Translations under genes and position numbers: made by a program
Source of the DNA: Vulcanimicrobiota bacterium
GTDB lineage: Bacteria; Vulcanimicrobiota; Xenobia; Xenobiales; JADMJV01
Length of the DNA stretch: 54,963 nt
Direction: 5' to 3'
Assembly: GCA_017307785.1 (NCBI GenBank)
Contig: JAFKGI010000048.1
Location: forward strand, 1 to 54,963
In this document: positions 38,115 through 47,442 of the stretch, one piece after another
Numbering within the stretch: the stretch's first letter is position 1
Layout: each line of letters starts with the position of its first letter
Notes under the pieces: model-generated
What the model saw: the letters and a program-made list of their open reading frames with translations, nothing else
The model's database searches: none
What the model was told of the DNA's origin: nothing

Positions 38115-40810
38115 CGGTCAACTGCCTGAGTCACCGTACTCGGAGGCTTCCGTCGGGCCCGCGACTGGGCCTCAGGCCCGCACACGCCCCGATAGTCGCA
38201 ATAGCGGCATCCATCGACCTTGGGATAAGCGGGCAGATGGCCCGCTTGCATGGACTGTTGTAGCGCCCCCAGAGCTTCGTAGAGCAGAGCCCGGGCTTCG
38301 CCAATCTCGCTCAAGCGGGACTGGGAAAAGTTGCCGCGCAGCGTCATAAAATCCAGTCTCGATTCCACCACCGGAGCGTCCAGAGCTTGCTCCACCGCCA
38401 GCGCATAGAGAACAGGCTGCAGAGCTTCTCCCCGGGCTAGTCGGTAGACCTGGGGAATCTTGTTGCGACCGGTTTTCAAGTCCACCACCTTGAGCTGGCC
38501 CTGGCCATTGATCTCAATCCGGTCAATGGATCCACGCATCCGATAACCGTGGCCCAGGTCCGCCGGCTGTGGACGGCTGGCCGGATCGCGCTCCAAATCG
38601 TCGCTGAGCTGAAAGGCCAGCTCCGCGTAGCGCGCCTGCCAACCGGGCTCGTAGGTTGCTCGTAACCACTGCTCCATCTCGTGGGTGAGTTGATTGACTT
38701 CGTCTTGAAAGATACGCGGCACCAGAGGGCAGAGCAGCTCCGCGTACTCACGCGCGACCTGGGCACTTTCCTCACGCAGGGAACTCAATTGCGTGTCCAG
38801 GTCGGCGGGACCCCGCCAGACCAGGCGGGCGTGCACGGCGTGCACGAAGTTGCCCCGGGTGAGAGGATCCATCTCTTCCAATTCTCGCGGCCGATCGCGA
38901 GGCCCCAGGCGGTAAGCCGAATACAGCCAGAACTGGTAGGGACAGACAGCAAACTTCTGCAGAGTGGACGGGCTGAATGGACGCCGATTTGGCCAACTGC
39001 TCTCAGGGCAAGGCTGACTGACTCGTCCGTCGGCACGAGTCCATCCTGTCCGCTCCATACGCATTCGGCTGCGCATAGCCTGAGCAAGAAAAGGAGAAAG
39101 GCGCAGCAGAAAATGGGCGGAGCCAGCCCGGGCCTCGGCGCGCAGGCGCAGGAACCAGGACAAGGCGTGCTCCTCCCGGTCAACGGCCTGCGCAGGATCC
39201 GGTGGAGCCGGCCAGGCGGGCGTGAGGCAGCCGTTGGCGGCCGCCGCCTGGATGCTCTGCTGGTAAGTGGGCGCCCCACTCAGCTCGAGGAAAGTAGCGG
39301 AAGGTAACAACGGTCGCCCGTTCTGCTGGTCTTGACGAGGGTAGCTGGCGCAAACTCGGCGCCCGCAACCCAGTGCCAAATCGATGGCCAGACGTTCTTC
39401 CGCTAACTGCCGCTGCAGCAAGACGTCTCCCAGCAGCGGATCCGGCTGAATCGGCGGCGGGAACCGCCGCTCCGCCATTCCCGGCAGGATCACCAGCTCG
39501 AACTCTCGCCCGCGCGCTTCCTGCAGCGAGCCAATCAACACCTTGCCGTAGCGGTGCCCCTTGGGTGGCACGGTCAGCTGACTGAGCTCGGGAGCCAGCA
39601 CCGTCACCACCTCGCTCAGGGGGACGTCCGGAATATCCCGCAAGGGCTGCAACTCCTCCAGCTTCTCCTCGATGACCTCCGGATCGACCAGACACTGGTG
39701 TGCCAGAGCCAGAATTTCCGAAAGCCACTCCCCCCAGCTGCGCGAGCGCTGCCAGCCGGCCATGCGCTCGATCAAGGGCAGAGCAAAGCCCTCCAATTGC
39801 CGCAGTTGTTCGAGCTCATCCTGGTAATAGAGAATCTTGGGGGACTCGGGTTCGTCCCGCTGCAGCTGAGCGATCTGCTGGCGGCGTTCCTGTCCCAAAC
39901 CTTGCAGACGTTGCCGCCAGCGCTCGGGAGTGCGGATGACCCAGGCGGCTCCCAGCAGCTCTTCCCAGCGGTAGGGGGTTTTCAATTGACGGGCCAGACT
40001 CAAATACTCAGCGAATCGCAGGGCCGATAAATTCTCCCGCGCGCACTCCAGAAGACTCAGAAGAGCTCGCCCCTGAGGATTGGGGGACTGGGCCGACTCG
40101 GCAAAAAAGGCCGGAATCCGGGCTCGGCGCATTGCCGACTGCAGGCTGGCTCGGTAAACCTCAGGCTGGCGCAGAAGCACCGCCATTTCCTCCCAGCGCG
40201 TCCCTCGCTCCGCCGCTCGCAACAACTGGCGAGCGATTTCCTGGCATTCTAATGCTTCGTCTGGAGCCGAGAGAGTCTCCACCTTGGGGCGATGCAAGGG
40301 CTCGGGTTGGAGCACGAGATGGTTGGGAATCAGTTCGCGCAATCGGTTCAGCAACCGCTGCTGATGCGGGCTGTCGAGACTGAGCCCGACCACCAGCAGC
40401 GCTCCCATCCCGCGCAGCCATTCCTCGTCCCATTCAGCCTGGAGCAGATCGACTTCATCATAATCGGGCGGCAACTCCAGGCCGACGGGATGCTCGAGTT
40501 CATAAAGCCGCGCCTGATGCAACGAACGCTCGAGGCAAAGACTGAAGCCAGGGTAACGAGAGACTTCGGCAAAACGGTCGGGAGGCTGCAGGCGCAGCAG
40601 TTTCTGCAGCGTGGCCCAACGCGCCAACCGCGAAAGAGGGCGCTTCCGGGTCAGTCTCTCCACAAGCTGTTGCCAGGAAAGGCGATACCAGCCGAACGTG
40701 GCTTCCCGCGGTCGAGTCAATTCTTCAGAAATGGCGCGACTGGGAGAAACGATCAGCAGGGGGCGATGAGCTGCTTGACGGTTCAGAAAATCTCGAGCGC
40801 GTTGCATCAT
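38096..40810 (-). CDS. addB: AddB-type nuclease subunit with iron-sulfur site
   Basis: A 904-residue partner of AddA. The helicase-like half lacks a Walker A motif, as in the family, and begins with LLIVSPSRAISEEL. The C-terminal nuclease has RGNFVHAVHARL, GSIDRIEI, VVDLKTGRNK and LQPVLYALAVE, framed by the four cysteines of the 4Fe-4S site: C623, C868, C871, C877 (CPYQFWLY and CRYCDYRGVC). I chose the ATG at 40810; the open frame to 40948 adds an unrelated Cys/Pro-rich stretch and would overlap the divergent gene. Confidence 0.92.
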   Translation of the reverse strand: MMQRARDFLNRQAAHRPLLIVSPSRAISEELTRPREATFGWYRLSWQQLVERLTRKRPLSRLARWATLQKLLRLQPPDRFAEVSRYPGFSLCLERSLHQARLYELEHPVGLELPPDYDEVDLLQAEWDEEWLRGMGALLVVGLSLDSPHQQRLLNRLRELIPNHLVLQPEPLHRPKVETLSAPDEALECQEIARQLLRAAERGTRWEEMAVLLRQPEVYRASLQSAMRRARIPAFFAESAQSPNPQGRALLSLLECARENLSALRFAEYLSLARQLKTPYRWEELLGAAWVIRTPERWRQRLQGLGQERRQQIAQLQRDEPESPKILYYQDELEQLRQLEGFALPLIERMAGWQRSRSWGEWLSEILALAHQCLVDPEVIEEKLEELQPLRDIPDVPLSEVVTVLAPELSQLTVPPKGHRYGKVLIGSLQEARGREFELVILPGMAERRFPPPIQPDPLLGDVLLQRQLAEERLAIDLALGCGRRVCASYPRQDQQNGRPLLPSATFLELSGAPTYQQSIQAAAANGCLTPAWPAPPDPAQAVDREEHALSWFLRLRAEARAGSAHFLLRLSPFLAQAMRSRMRMERTGWTRADGRVSQPCPESSWPNRRPFSPSTLQKFAVCPYQFWLYSAYRLGPRDRPRELEEMDPLTRGNFVHAVHARLVWRGPADLDTQLSSLREESAQVAREYAELLCPLVPRIFQDEVNQLTHEMEQWLRATYEPGWQARYAELAFQLSDDLERDPASRPQPADLGHGYRMRGSIDRIEINGQGQLKVVDLKTGRNKIPQVYRLARGEALQPVLYALAVEQALDAPVVESRLDFMTLRGNFSQSRLSEIGEARALLYEALGALQQSMQAGHLPAYPKVDGCRYCDYRGVCGPEAQSRARRKPPSTVTQAVDRWREMP

Positions 40811-40925
40811 GGGTTCTCGGTCAGGTTGGTGACAACCGGGGGATGGACCTGCCGGCACCGACTTGGCGGGGTAGCAACAAATCGGACACGCGTCGGTAGC
40901 ATCTGGTTGATAAAACGGCAGGGTG

Positions 40926-41597
40926 ATGAACCCGATTTCCGCCTCCACCCGGCTGCCTCAGCAGCGCCCCATCAAAAACACCTGCCCCGATGAAGTCCGC
41001 AGCGAGTTCCCCTTTGAACTCTCGGTTCTGGACACCGGCCGCGAGATGTATTTCTTGCCGCAAATGGACCGCCTGGCGGCCCTCCTCTCCTCCGAGGCCC
41101 ACAAACCCATGCAGGTGCGACTGGAAGCGGAGAACCAGGTCATCGAGTATGTGGTCACCGAGGACCCCAGCGCCACCATCGAAGCCAGTCTCAACGGAAA
41201 GCCCTTCGTGATGAGCACGGCACCGGCCGAGGACGGCTCCCTGGCCCTGACCGGTCACAGCGAGCCCGGCGAATTCGAAGGCAATTTCTACAACAATCCT
41301 GACGGCAGCACTCAGGTCACCGGACTGGCGGGACCCAATCGCATGCCCGTCAATCACTCGCTGTGGCGGGTGAAGAATCCCCAGGCGGGTGACCCGGTCA
41401 TCGAATCGATGGGCAATTTCGCGTGCGCTCGCATGTCCACAGCCTACTATCCGGAGGGTGACAACCTGCACCTGATGGGCAACATGGGCGTCCACAACAT
41501 CGATGCCATGCTGACCCGCCAGGGCGAAGGCTGGCAGTTGCAGGGCGAATACGGTGACATGAAGTTCCGCCAAACCTTCACGCCCGTTACGAAATAG
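40926..41597 (+). CDS. Hypothetical beta-rich protein
   Basis: A 223-residue protein without Sec signal; the N-terminus (MNPISASTRLPQQRPIK) is short, basic and polar. The body alternates in short strands (FEGNFYNNPDGSTQVTGLAG, WQLQGEYGDMKFRQTF) suggesting a beta-barrel or beta-sandwich. An in-frame GTG precedes the ATG. Divergent from addB, 115 bp apart. No family recognised. Confidence 0.6.
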   Translation: MNPISASTRLPQQRPIKNTCPDEVRSEFPFELSVLDTGREMYFLPQMDRLAALLSSEAHKPMQVRLEAENQVIEYVVTEDPSATIEASLNGKPFVMSTAPAEDGSLALTGHSEPGEFEGNFYNNPDGSTQVTGLAGPNRMPVNHSLWRVKNPQAGDPVIESMGNFACARMSTAYYPEGDNLHLMGNMGVHNIDAMLTRQGEGWQLQGEYGDMKFRQTFTPVTK

Positions 41598-41654
41598 CGC
41601 CTTTCCTCGTGCGGGTTCCATAGGAGGCCGGTTCCTCGAACCGAAGACAGTTTC

Positions 41655-42659
41655 ATGCGACGCCGCACCCTCTTCAAAGGAGCAGCCGGCCTGGCTCTGG
41701 CCGGGTTAGCCGTCGATCAGTATAGCGAGGCTCGCGGGCCCCACCACACGGGCATCGGCGACGATCCCGAAGCCACCGAAAGCATCTCGACCATCGCCTT
41801 CCAGGATCCTTCCAAGATCAAGATGCTGCAGTTCACCGACATGCACTTTTATCAGTGGCCATGGCGTCGGGACCTGGACCGCCGCACTCGCGAGGACATG
41901 CTTCGCCTGGTCGATCTGCATGCCCCCGACCTGCTCCTGATCACGGGCGACCTGTGGAACAACAACCCGATGCACGCGGGACATCATTTAATGCAAGATT
42001 GCCTGAGCTTTATCGAGAGCCTCGGGCGCCCCTGGCTCTTCACCTGGGGTAACCATGACCGACTGGATGACTATGTTGCGGGCCATCGCACTCTGACCTC
42101 AGCCCGCAACTCGCTCTACAGGGGCGGAAAGAACAGTGGCTGCTACCAGGTCCACCTCCAGAATCGCCGGCAGGAGACGCTGTGGAACCTGATCTGTATC
42201 AACACCAGCGGAGCCGGCCTGGCCCACCCGCAACAGAAGTGGCTGGCTACCGTTCCCCCGGAGGGTCCCCCGGCTTTTGCGGTCTTCCACATTCCTCTCA
42301 AGCAGCAAAGCCAGATCTGGGTCGAGGGACAGGGCCAGGGAGTCAAATTCGAAAAGGTCGGCTTCGGAGTTGAAGACGGCAACACGGTCCGACAACTGCA
42401 AAGCCTGAAGGTGCGAGCCTGTATCAGTGGTCACGACCATGTCAACGACTACAGTGTGCCCTGGCAAGATGTCGAACTGATCTACGGTCGAGCCACCGGC
42501 TACGCCGGCTACGGGAACGATCTCGTGCCCAAAGGGGGCAAGCTCTATGTGCTCAACGCCGAGAACGGCCAGTACGCCTGGAGCAGCGTGCTCGCCGACG
42601 GCAGCCACTGGACACCGCACGGACGCGCCGTCCAGTGGCGCCCTGACCTCTGGAGCTGA
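41655..42659 (+). CDS. Tat-exported calcineurin-like metallophosphoesterase
   Basis: A 334-residue phosphoesterase. MRRRTLFKGAAGLALAGLAV is a Tat-type signal. All five metal-site blocks are present in order: FTDMHF (D, H), TGDLW, WGNHDR, FHIPL and SGHDHVNDY. It resembles Ser/Thr-phosphatase-type or phosphodiesterase members of the superfamily. An AGGAGG stands about 30 bases before the ATG, with a GGTTC/GAACC hairpin between, so the start is reached unusually. It ends 3 bases before the convergent gene. Confidence 0.9.
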   Translation: MRRRTLFKGAAGLALAGLAVDQYSEARGPHHTGIGDDPEATESISTIAFQDPSKIKMLQFTDMHFYQWPWRRDLDRRTREDMLRLVDLHAPDLLLITGDLWNNNPMHAGHHLMQDCLSFIESLGRPWLFTWGNHDRLDDYVAGHRTLTSARNSLYRGGKNSGCYQVHLQNRRQETLWNLICINTSGAGLAHPQQKWLATVPPEGPPAFAVFHIPLKQQSQIWVEGQGQGVKFEKVGFGVEDGNTVRQLQSLKVRACISGHDHVNDYSVPWQDVELIYGRATGYAGYGNDLVPKGGKLYVLNAENGQYAWSSVLADGSHWTPHGRAVQWRPDLWS

Positions 42660-42662
42660 TTT

Positions 42663-43268
42663 CTAAGGCTGAACCTCGCGCTTGGCCTGGCGCACGATCT
42701 GATCAGCCAGATCCTCGCTGCACTGCAGGGTCAACTGTTTTTCCACGTCATCAAATCGAGTGGTGCCCTCGGCCGCGGAGGTCGACTCGCTGCCGAAGAT
42801 GGCGAAGGGCTCGTCCAACAGAATCTTGCCGCTGGCGCCGTCGGCCACGTTGATATCGGCGGCGCCCGCTACCGTGATGATATACCGGTAGGTTCCGGGC
42901 GTCTGGCCAGGGAACAAATCGCCCGGATTGGCCCCACCACCGGTCCGCATCAGCTTCGACTCGGTGCTCAATTTGATGCTTCCCCAGGCCAGGCGGTCCA
43001 CCCCCAGGCGCTTGGTGAGAGCCTTGATTTGATTCGGATCCGGGGGCAGCATATCGCTCCAATGAGCGACCTCGGGCGCATCCACCAGAACGACGTTCAG
43101 GTTAGGCGCCTTTTTCTGAACTTCGGCGCGCAGACTGGTCATAAAATCGGCGGCCGACACCGGCTGGTAGTCCCCGGTAAAACGAACCGGCACGAAACCG
43201 TAACGCAGCGGGTCCGCGCCCGCCTGCAGAGCAAACAAAGCCATCAAAGGCACAATTTTCTTCAACAT
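42663..43268 (-). CDS. Secreted protein, unknown
   Basis: A 201-residue protein with a signal peptide (MLKKIVPLMALFALQAGADP). The mature part has a layered alpha/beta rhythm (FMTSLRAEVQKKAPNLNVVLVD, IKALTKRLGVDRLAWGSI) like periplasmic TolB-N or curli-like accessory folds, followed by strands ending in CSEDLADQIVRQA. GGAG is 4 bases before the ATG. No family is certain. Confidence 0.65.
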   Translation of the reverse strand: MLKKIVPLMALFALQAGADPLRYGFVPVRFTGDYQPVSAADFMTSLRAEVQKKAPNLNVVLVDAPEVAHWSDMLPPDPNQIKALTKRLGVDRLAWGSIKLSTESKLMRTGGGANPGDLFPGQTPGTYRYIITVAGAADINVADGASGKILLDEPFAIFGSESTSAAEGTTRFDDVEKQLTLQCSEDLADQIVRQAKREVQP

Positions 43269-43312
43269 GCGCTCCGGGTTCGTTCACGCCGACCCAGATG
43301 CCTGGCGAAAGC

Positions 43313-43528
43313 CTACGGCCAGCCGAGCAGCGGGCGAGTGTCGTTGATCCAGGTGGTGACCAGTTCCACGCCGTCGCTACTGGCGAGAGCCACTAACTTC
43401 AAGGCAACCAGGGCGAGTACCACCAGCAGGTGCCGCTTCCAGGAGCCGGACTTAGCGGCTGCGACGGGCGCCTCTGCTTCATACCAGAGTAAATCTCGTC
43501 CCGAAAGTTTTACGGTCTCAGAGTTCAT
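43313..43528 (-). CDS. Small single-helix membrane protein
   Basis: A 71-residue protein with one hydrophobic helix (about 32-50, HLLVVLALVALKLVALASS) flanked by basic residues on the N-side, so the N-terminus should be cytoplasmic. It is the same strand as the secreted gene at 43268, 44 bases upstream of it. Its role is unknown. Confidence 0.5.
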   Translation of the reverse strand: MNSETVKLSGRDLLWYEAEAPVAAAKSGSWKRHLLVVLALVALKLVALASSDGVELVTTWINDTRPLLGWP

Positions 43529-43655
43529 CGTCTACTGCCCCAGCGTCTCGTGTCGTCTCTACTACCTTAGACTCGAGTGCTCATCAAAAAGTCATCGCTG
43601 AAGCCGAGAAATGAACGGTTTGTTGCCGAGAGGTTACAATTTTGGGTTCCGGCTT

Positions 43656-44108
43656 TTAGAGACCTCTTAGAAAATCGGCAACCTTGAATCGGGGCCTGGT
43701 GGTGGTGAACTGAATATCGTTGACCTGCAGGCCCACCCCATCGTTGACGGTAATCAAGTAGAGGGTGGCCTTCTCGGGTTCACCCTTCTGTAGTCCGACG
43801 CGGCCACCCGTCCAGATCTCGACGTGAACCTGAGCCTGATTCCCCTGAATGGTAGTGGGACCCAGTTCAAAATCACTCATGCTTTCCTTGCGATGGGTGA
43901 AGATATCAATGTTTGCCTCGGGCTTGGAAAGCGCTTTTTCGAGTAGCTCCAGAAACTCGGGGGTGAAGCAGCGCCCATTCTGGGCCACCGTCTTGCGCAT
44001 GTCCTGAGTCTTCAGGTGGGTGCGGTAGAGTTTGGTGACCACTTCCTCGGCGCTGGGAAGAGCCAGGGCCGGCAAGCTGAGCAGAAGAACAAAAAGCAAG
44101 TTTCGCAT
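43656..44108 (-). CDS. Secreted DUF3828-like (NTF2-type) protein
   Basis: A 150-residue protein with a signal peptide (MRNLLFVLLLSLPALALP). The helix AEEVVTKLYRTHLKTQ, then CFTPEFLELLEKAL, and strands QVHVEIWTGGRV and YLITVNDGVGLQVNDIQF are the layout of NTF2-like DUF3828 proteins. The function is unknown. It is 31 bases downstream of the arginase gene and may be cotranscribed. Confidence 0.65.
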   Translation of the reverse strand: MRNLLFVLLLSLPALALPSAEEVVTKLYRTHLKTQDMRKTVAQNGRCFTPEFLELLEKALSKPEANIDIFTHRKESMSDFELGPTTIQGNQAQVHVEIWTGGRVGLQKGEPEKATLYLITVNDGVGLQVNDIQFTTTRPRFKVADFLRGL

Positions 44109-44139
44109 GGCCGAACCTGCGCGATGAAACTCGATTTTC

Positions 44140-45081
44140 CTACAAAGGACGCAAGCGCAGGCGACGCTGTTCTAACGCGGAAACGGCCAGGCCCACAGCC
44201 ATATTCGCCGTTCGGTTTCGGTGGTCTAGAATTGGATTCACCTCGACGAGATCGAGACTTTGCACCAACGGTCGGCCGTCGCGCAAGCGAGCATCCGAAA
44301 TCAATTCCATCATCAAATGGGCCTCGCGAAAGGTGAGCCCGCCCGGGACAGGCGTGCCGACGCCGGGCGCTTCATCGGGATCGACGACGTCCAGGTCAAA
44401 GCTGAAGTGAACCGGGATGGTGAAGTCGCGACTCACTTTGCGCAACGCCGCGCGCGTCACGTCCAGGATGCCGTAAGCATCGATTTCCATCATCGAGTAG
44501 TAGGTGTGCCGGCCTTCCGCAAGGTGGTTCACCTCGTGGAGGTCCAGATCTCGCAAACCGATGTGAACCAGGTCGCCCACCTCCACCTTAGGCCCGGGAC
44601 GGCCGATATTGACCAGCGCTTCCGGACCACGGCCCAGAGCCACGGAGGCAGGCATCCCGTGAATGTTGCCACTCGGCGAAGTTTCGGGCAGGTTCAGGTC
44701 CCCATGGGCGTCTACCCAGAGCAGGCCGAACGGTTGGCCCTGCAAATGACAGGCCACCCCGGCCACGGTACCGATCGCACAAGAATGATCTCCGCCGATG
44801 GTAATCGGCAGGTATCCCTCCCCCAGCATGTTCTGAACGCGCTCGCAGAGCCGCTCGGAAACCTGAATGATCTCCTTCAGGTAGCGAGCTTTGGGGTCTC
44901 CGGAATCTAATTCGTCCCGCACCGGCACCTCGATGTTGCCGAAGTCGTGGACCTCGAAGCCTACTTTGCGCAAGCGGGCCATCAGTCCGGCATGGCGCAC
45001 GGCGTAGGGGCCCATGTCCACTCCCCGATGATTTCCACCCAGGTCCAAAGGCACGCCGAGAATACCAAGTTTGCTGCTCAT
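44140..45081 (-). CDS. rocF: Arginase (ureohydrolase family)
   Basis: A 313-residue binuclear manganese enzyme hydrolysing L-arginine to ornithine and urea. The family hallmarks are GVPLDLGGNHRGVDMGPYAVRHAGL, GGDHSCAIGT, VDAHGDLN, FDLDVVDP and the late LDLVEVNP. The first block favours arginase over agmatinase or formimidoylglutamase, though the substrate cannot be proved from sequence. I chose the ATG at 45081; an in-frame GTG is at 45102. The YkgJ-type gene is 39 bases upstream on the same strand. Confidence 0.92.
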   Translation of the reverse strand: MSSKLGILGVPLDLGGNHRGVDMGPYAVRHAGLMARLRKVGFEVHDFGNIEVPVRDELDSGDPKARYLKEIIQVSERLCERVQNMLGEGYLPITIGGDHSCAIGTVAGVACHLQGQPFGLLWVDAHGDLNLPETSPSGNIHGMPASVALGRGPEALVNIGRPGPKVEVGDLVHIGLRDLDLHEVNHLAEGRHTYYSMMEIDAYGILDVTRAALRKVSRDFTIPVHFSFDLDVVDPDEAPGVGTPVPGGLTFREAHLMMELISDARLRDGRPLVQSLDLVEVNPILDHRNRTANMAVGLAVSALEQRRLRLRPL

Positions 45082-45120
45082 CCGGACATCTTCTGGTCCC
45101 ACGTCACTCCTTCCCTGCAG

Positions 45121-45858
45121 TCATCCTTGGGTCAACACCACGCAGGACTCAAAGGCATTTCCGCCCGAGAGCCAGTCTTGAGCCTTGCCCGCGAAGTCCA
45201 CGGTCAGGGCGGCTACGGCTGCTCCCAGAACCACCGGACGACGGTCGATGCCCAGCTCCTCGAAAACCTGCAACGTCGCTTCCTGAGGAAGCCCGGTGAA
45301 GCTATAAGTGCGGATATGCATCGGCACCTGACGCTCGGGCTCTTGCCTTTCCACCGCTTCTCGGCAGCGCTGGACATCCACCGAATGGTGAGCACGACAG
45401 GGCAGCGGGCGATGCTCGTAAACCGTACAGGTCTGCTCGGGCCCCAAAAAAGGACAGGGCTGAAACACTCGTTTGACCTCGTCACTGCGGCGGGCCTCCA
45501 GAGAGTAGATCAGCGGTTGTTTCAGTTGAGCGGCGATGGCTACCGCGTCCAGGACGTGTACTTGCAATTGTTCATAGCAACACCAGGAACAGCCGCTCCG
45601 GCACTGCGAGTCGCGCACGGCCTGCGGATAGAGGCGAGCAGCGGCCTGGCGCGCTTCCTCGGCCGCCTGATGCACGGACCTGGCTAATTCGGTCGCCACT
45701 TCGCCGGCGTTCTCCGAGGTAAGATTCATAAGGATGCGGAGCGTGCGCAGATATTGCTCGCGATAGAGGGTATCTACCGTTTCCTGCAATCCGCCCTTCT
45801 CGATGGCCGGAGGGGAGTCTAACAGCCGCTGCAGGCGTTTACGGAAGGCCCGATTCAT
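45121..45858 (-). CDS. YkgJ-family cysteine-cluster protein
   Basis: A 245-residue protein with the YkgJ metal-binding order CRSGCSWCC, CPFL, CTVYEHRPLPCR. The family (often called zinc/iron-chelating or putative Fe-S) has unknown function. The N-terminal 85 residues are helical and specific to this protein. No ribosome binding site is clear. It is the first gene of the run leading to arginase and is divergent from the gene at 45899. Confidence 0.88.
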   Translation of the reverse strand: MNRAFRKRLQRLLDSPPAIEKGGLQETVDTLYREQYLRTLRILMNLTSENAGEVATELARSVHQAAEEARQAAARLYPQAVRDSQCRSGCSWCCYEQLQVHVLDAVAIAAQLKQPLIYSLEARRSDEVKRVFQPCPFLGPEQTCTVYEHRPLPCRAHHSVDVQRCREAVERQEPERQVPMHIRTYSFTGLPQEATLQVFEELGIDRRPVVLGAAVAALTVDFAGKAQDWLSGGNAFESCVVLTQG

Positions 45859-45898
45859 AAGCGAAATATTGCTCCCCCAGTGACGACAACCTGTTGAT

Positions 45899-46306
45899 AT
45901 GCGCTATTTTCTTTTGTTTGTGATGCTATTGGCCCTTCCGGGATTTACCGCGGAGGTCCCTGACCACGTCGTTCTGGGCGGCAAGACGCTCCGACTTCAG
46001 GTTTTCGCCTGGCGCGACTTTATGCCCCAGATCGGTGGCGACGGCAGTGGCTCCGCCTTGATGGTGACTCCATCGCTGGTGGATGATGCGTCCCGACCTC
46101 TGGAAGGGGTGGTTTTCTCCGAAATCGTGGCCAGCTTCCAGCAACAGGACTGGAAAGCCGGCGTAGATCCGGGCGGCACGGCCCGCGGGGGGCCGAAGTG
46201 GCCAACCGGGAAAAACCAACTGCTGGTCAGAGCGCACTACTCCTACAAGGGCAGTGACGGCTGGATTCGTCTGGCCAGGCCGACCGGCATCGGTCGCACC
46301 GAATGA
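45899..46306 (+). CDS. Small secreted protein, unknown
   Basis: A 135-residue protein with a signal peptide (MRYFLLFVMLLALPGFTAE) and a mature domain of alternating strands (VVLGGKTLRLQVFAWRDFMP, QLLVRAHYSYKGSDGWIRL). No family is recognised. The last 64 bases overlap the convergent kinase gene. Confidence 0.55.
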   Translation: MRYFLLFVMLLALPGFTAEVPDHVVLGGKTLRLQVFAWRDFMPQIGGDGSGSALMVTPSLVDDASRPLEGVVFSEIVASFQQQDWKAGVDPGGTARGGPKWPTGKNQLLVRAHYSYKGSDGWIRLARPTGIGRTE

Positions 46307-47346
46307 CCCCGTTTGGGCGGCGGCCGTTTGGCTTTGCGCGGACGCGCCGCCTTGACGACGCTCTGACTGGTCAACGCCACTCGGCCGGGCGGTGGCTGCG
46401 TCTTCTGGCCAAGGTGAACTCCGGCCGCTAGAGCCAGCGTAGCCGCCGCGGCCACGGCAATCGGCCAGAAGTTGGGCAGCTTCGGCCTGGCCAGAGCCTG
46501 GATGGGCCGGGTTCGACCGGAGAAACTGACGCGGGCGCTGGACATTCGATGGCGGTGGCCGAACTCGACCAGCCAGCGGTCTAGAGCGGCAGCCATCTCT
46601 CGAGCGCTGGCGTAGCGCCTGGCGGCTTTGAACTCGATGGCCCTGGATACGATTTCCCCCAGCCCGTCCGGCAAATGTGGTAGGCCTTCCGTCTCCGAGG
46701 CAGCCAGAGCCATCAGATTGCAGGGTTCCCCGGTCAGCAAGTGCAGCATCGTGGCCCCTACCGAAAAGAGGTCGGAACGAGGCTCGGCTTTTCCACCCAT
46801 TTGCTCGGGCGCACAGTAGCCCATGGTGCCGACGGCCGTCTGCTGTCCGGTCTCCTTGCCCTGAACACGGGCCAGTCCGAAATCGACCACCTTGATCTTG
46901 CCGCCGCGACGCTCGCGCACCAGGTTGGCCGGCTTGATGTCGCGGTGCAGGAGCGGCGGCTCGTGACTGTGCAGGTACTCGAGGACTTCCAGAACCTGCA
47001 GCGTGTCGCGTACGACTTTGGGAGCCGGGTTAACCCCTTGAGCCAGAATTTCGTCCTCCAGGCTGATGCCCTGAATCAGGTCCATCACCAGATAGCTTTT
47101 GCCCTGCAACCGGAAAAAGTCCCGAACCCGCGGAATGCTGGGATGGTCGAGCCGGGCCAGAGCCGCCATTTCCTGAGCGAAGCGCAGTTGGTAGTACTCG
47201 TCGCTCTGCTTATCCTCCAGGATCTCCTTCACGGCACACAGCGAATCCGCCAACTTGGTATCCTTGGCCGTATAAATCGCCCCCATCCCGCCCTTCTTTA
47301 AAGCACGAATGATCTCGTAGCGACCGTGTAACAGAGGTTCAGCCAT
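46243..47346 (-). CDS. Membrane-anchored Hanks-type Ser/Thr protein kinase
   Basis: A 367-residue kinase. The N-terminal domain (9-265) has GGMGAIY, ATP-binding K40 (CAVK), H134-R-D-I-K-P-A-N, D155-F-G and CAPEQ. A membrane helix (about 293-313) leads to a short Lys/Arg/Pro-rich outer tail of about 50 residues. No PASTA or other sensor domain is present. GGAGGAGC precedes the ATG. Its upstream region (96 bp) is shared with the divergent ankyrin gene. Confidence 0.93.
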   Translation of the reverse strand: MAEPLLHGRYEIIRALKKGGMGAIYTAKDTKLADSLCAVKEILEDKQSDEYYQLRFAQEMAALARLDHPSIPRVRDFFRLQGKSYLVMDLIQGISLEDEILAQGVNPAPKVVRDTLQVLEVLEYLHSHEPPLLHRDIKPANLVRERRGGKIKVVDFGLARVQGKETGQQTAVGTMGYCAPEQMGGKAEPRSDLFSVGATMLHLLTGEPCNLMALAASETEGLPHLPDGLGEIVSRAIEFKAARRYASAREMAAALDRWLVEFGHRHRMSSARVSFSGRTRPIQALARPKLPNFWPIAVAAAATLALAAGVHLGQKTQPPPGRVALTSQSVVKAARPRKAKRPPPKRGHSVRPMPVGLARRIQPSLPL

Positions 47347-47442
47347 TGCTCCTCCCGTCTCCGCAAGGGGTCCCCGTCGCCAGTTTAACAGTCATTCTGT
47401 TGCCAAGCAGTGAAATAGAACACGTTCCGCGAACGCTACCCT

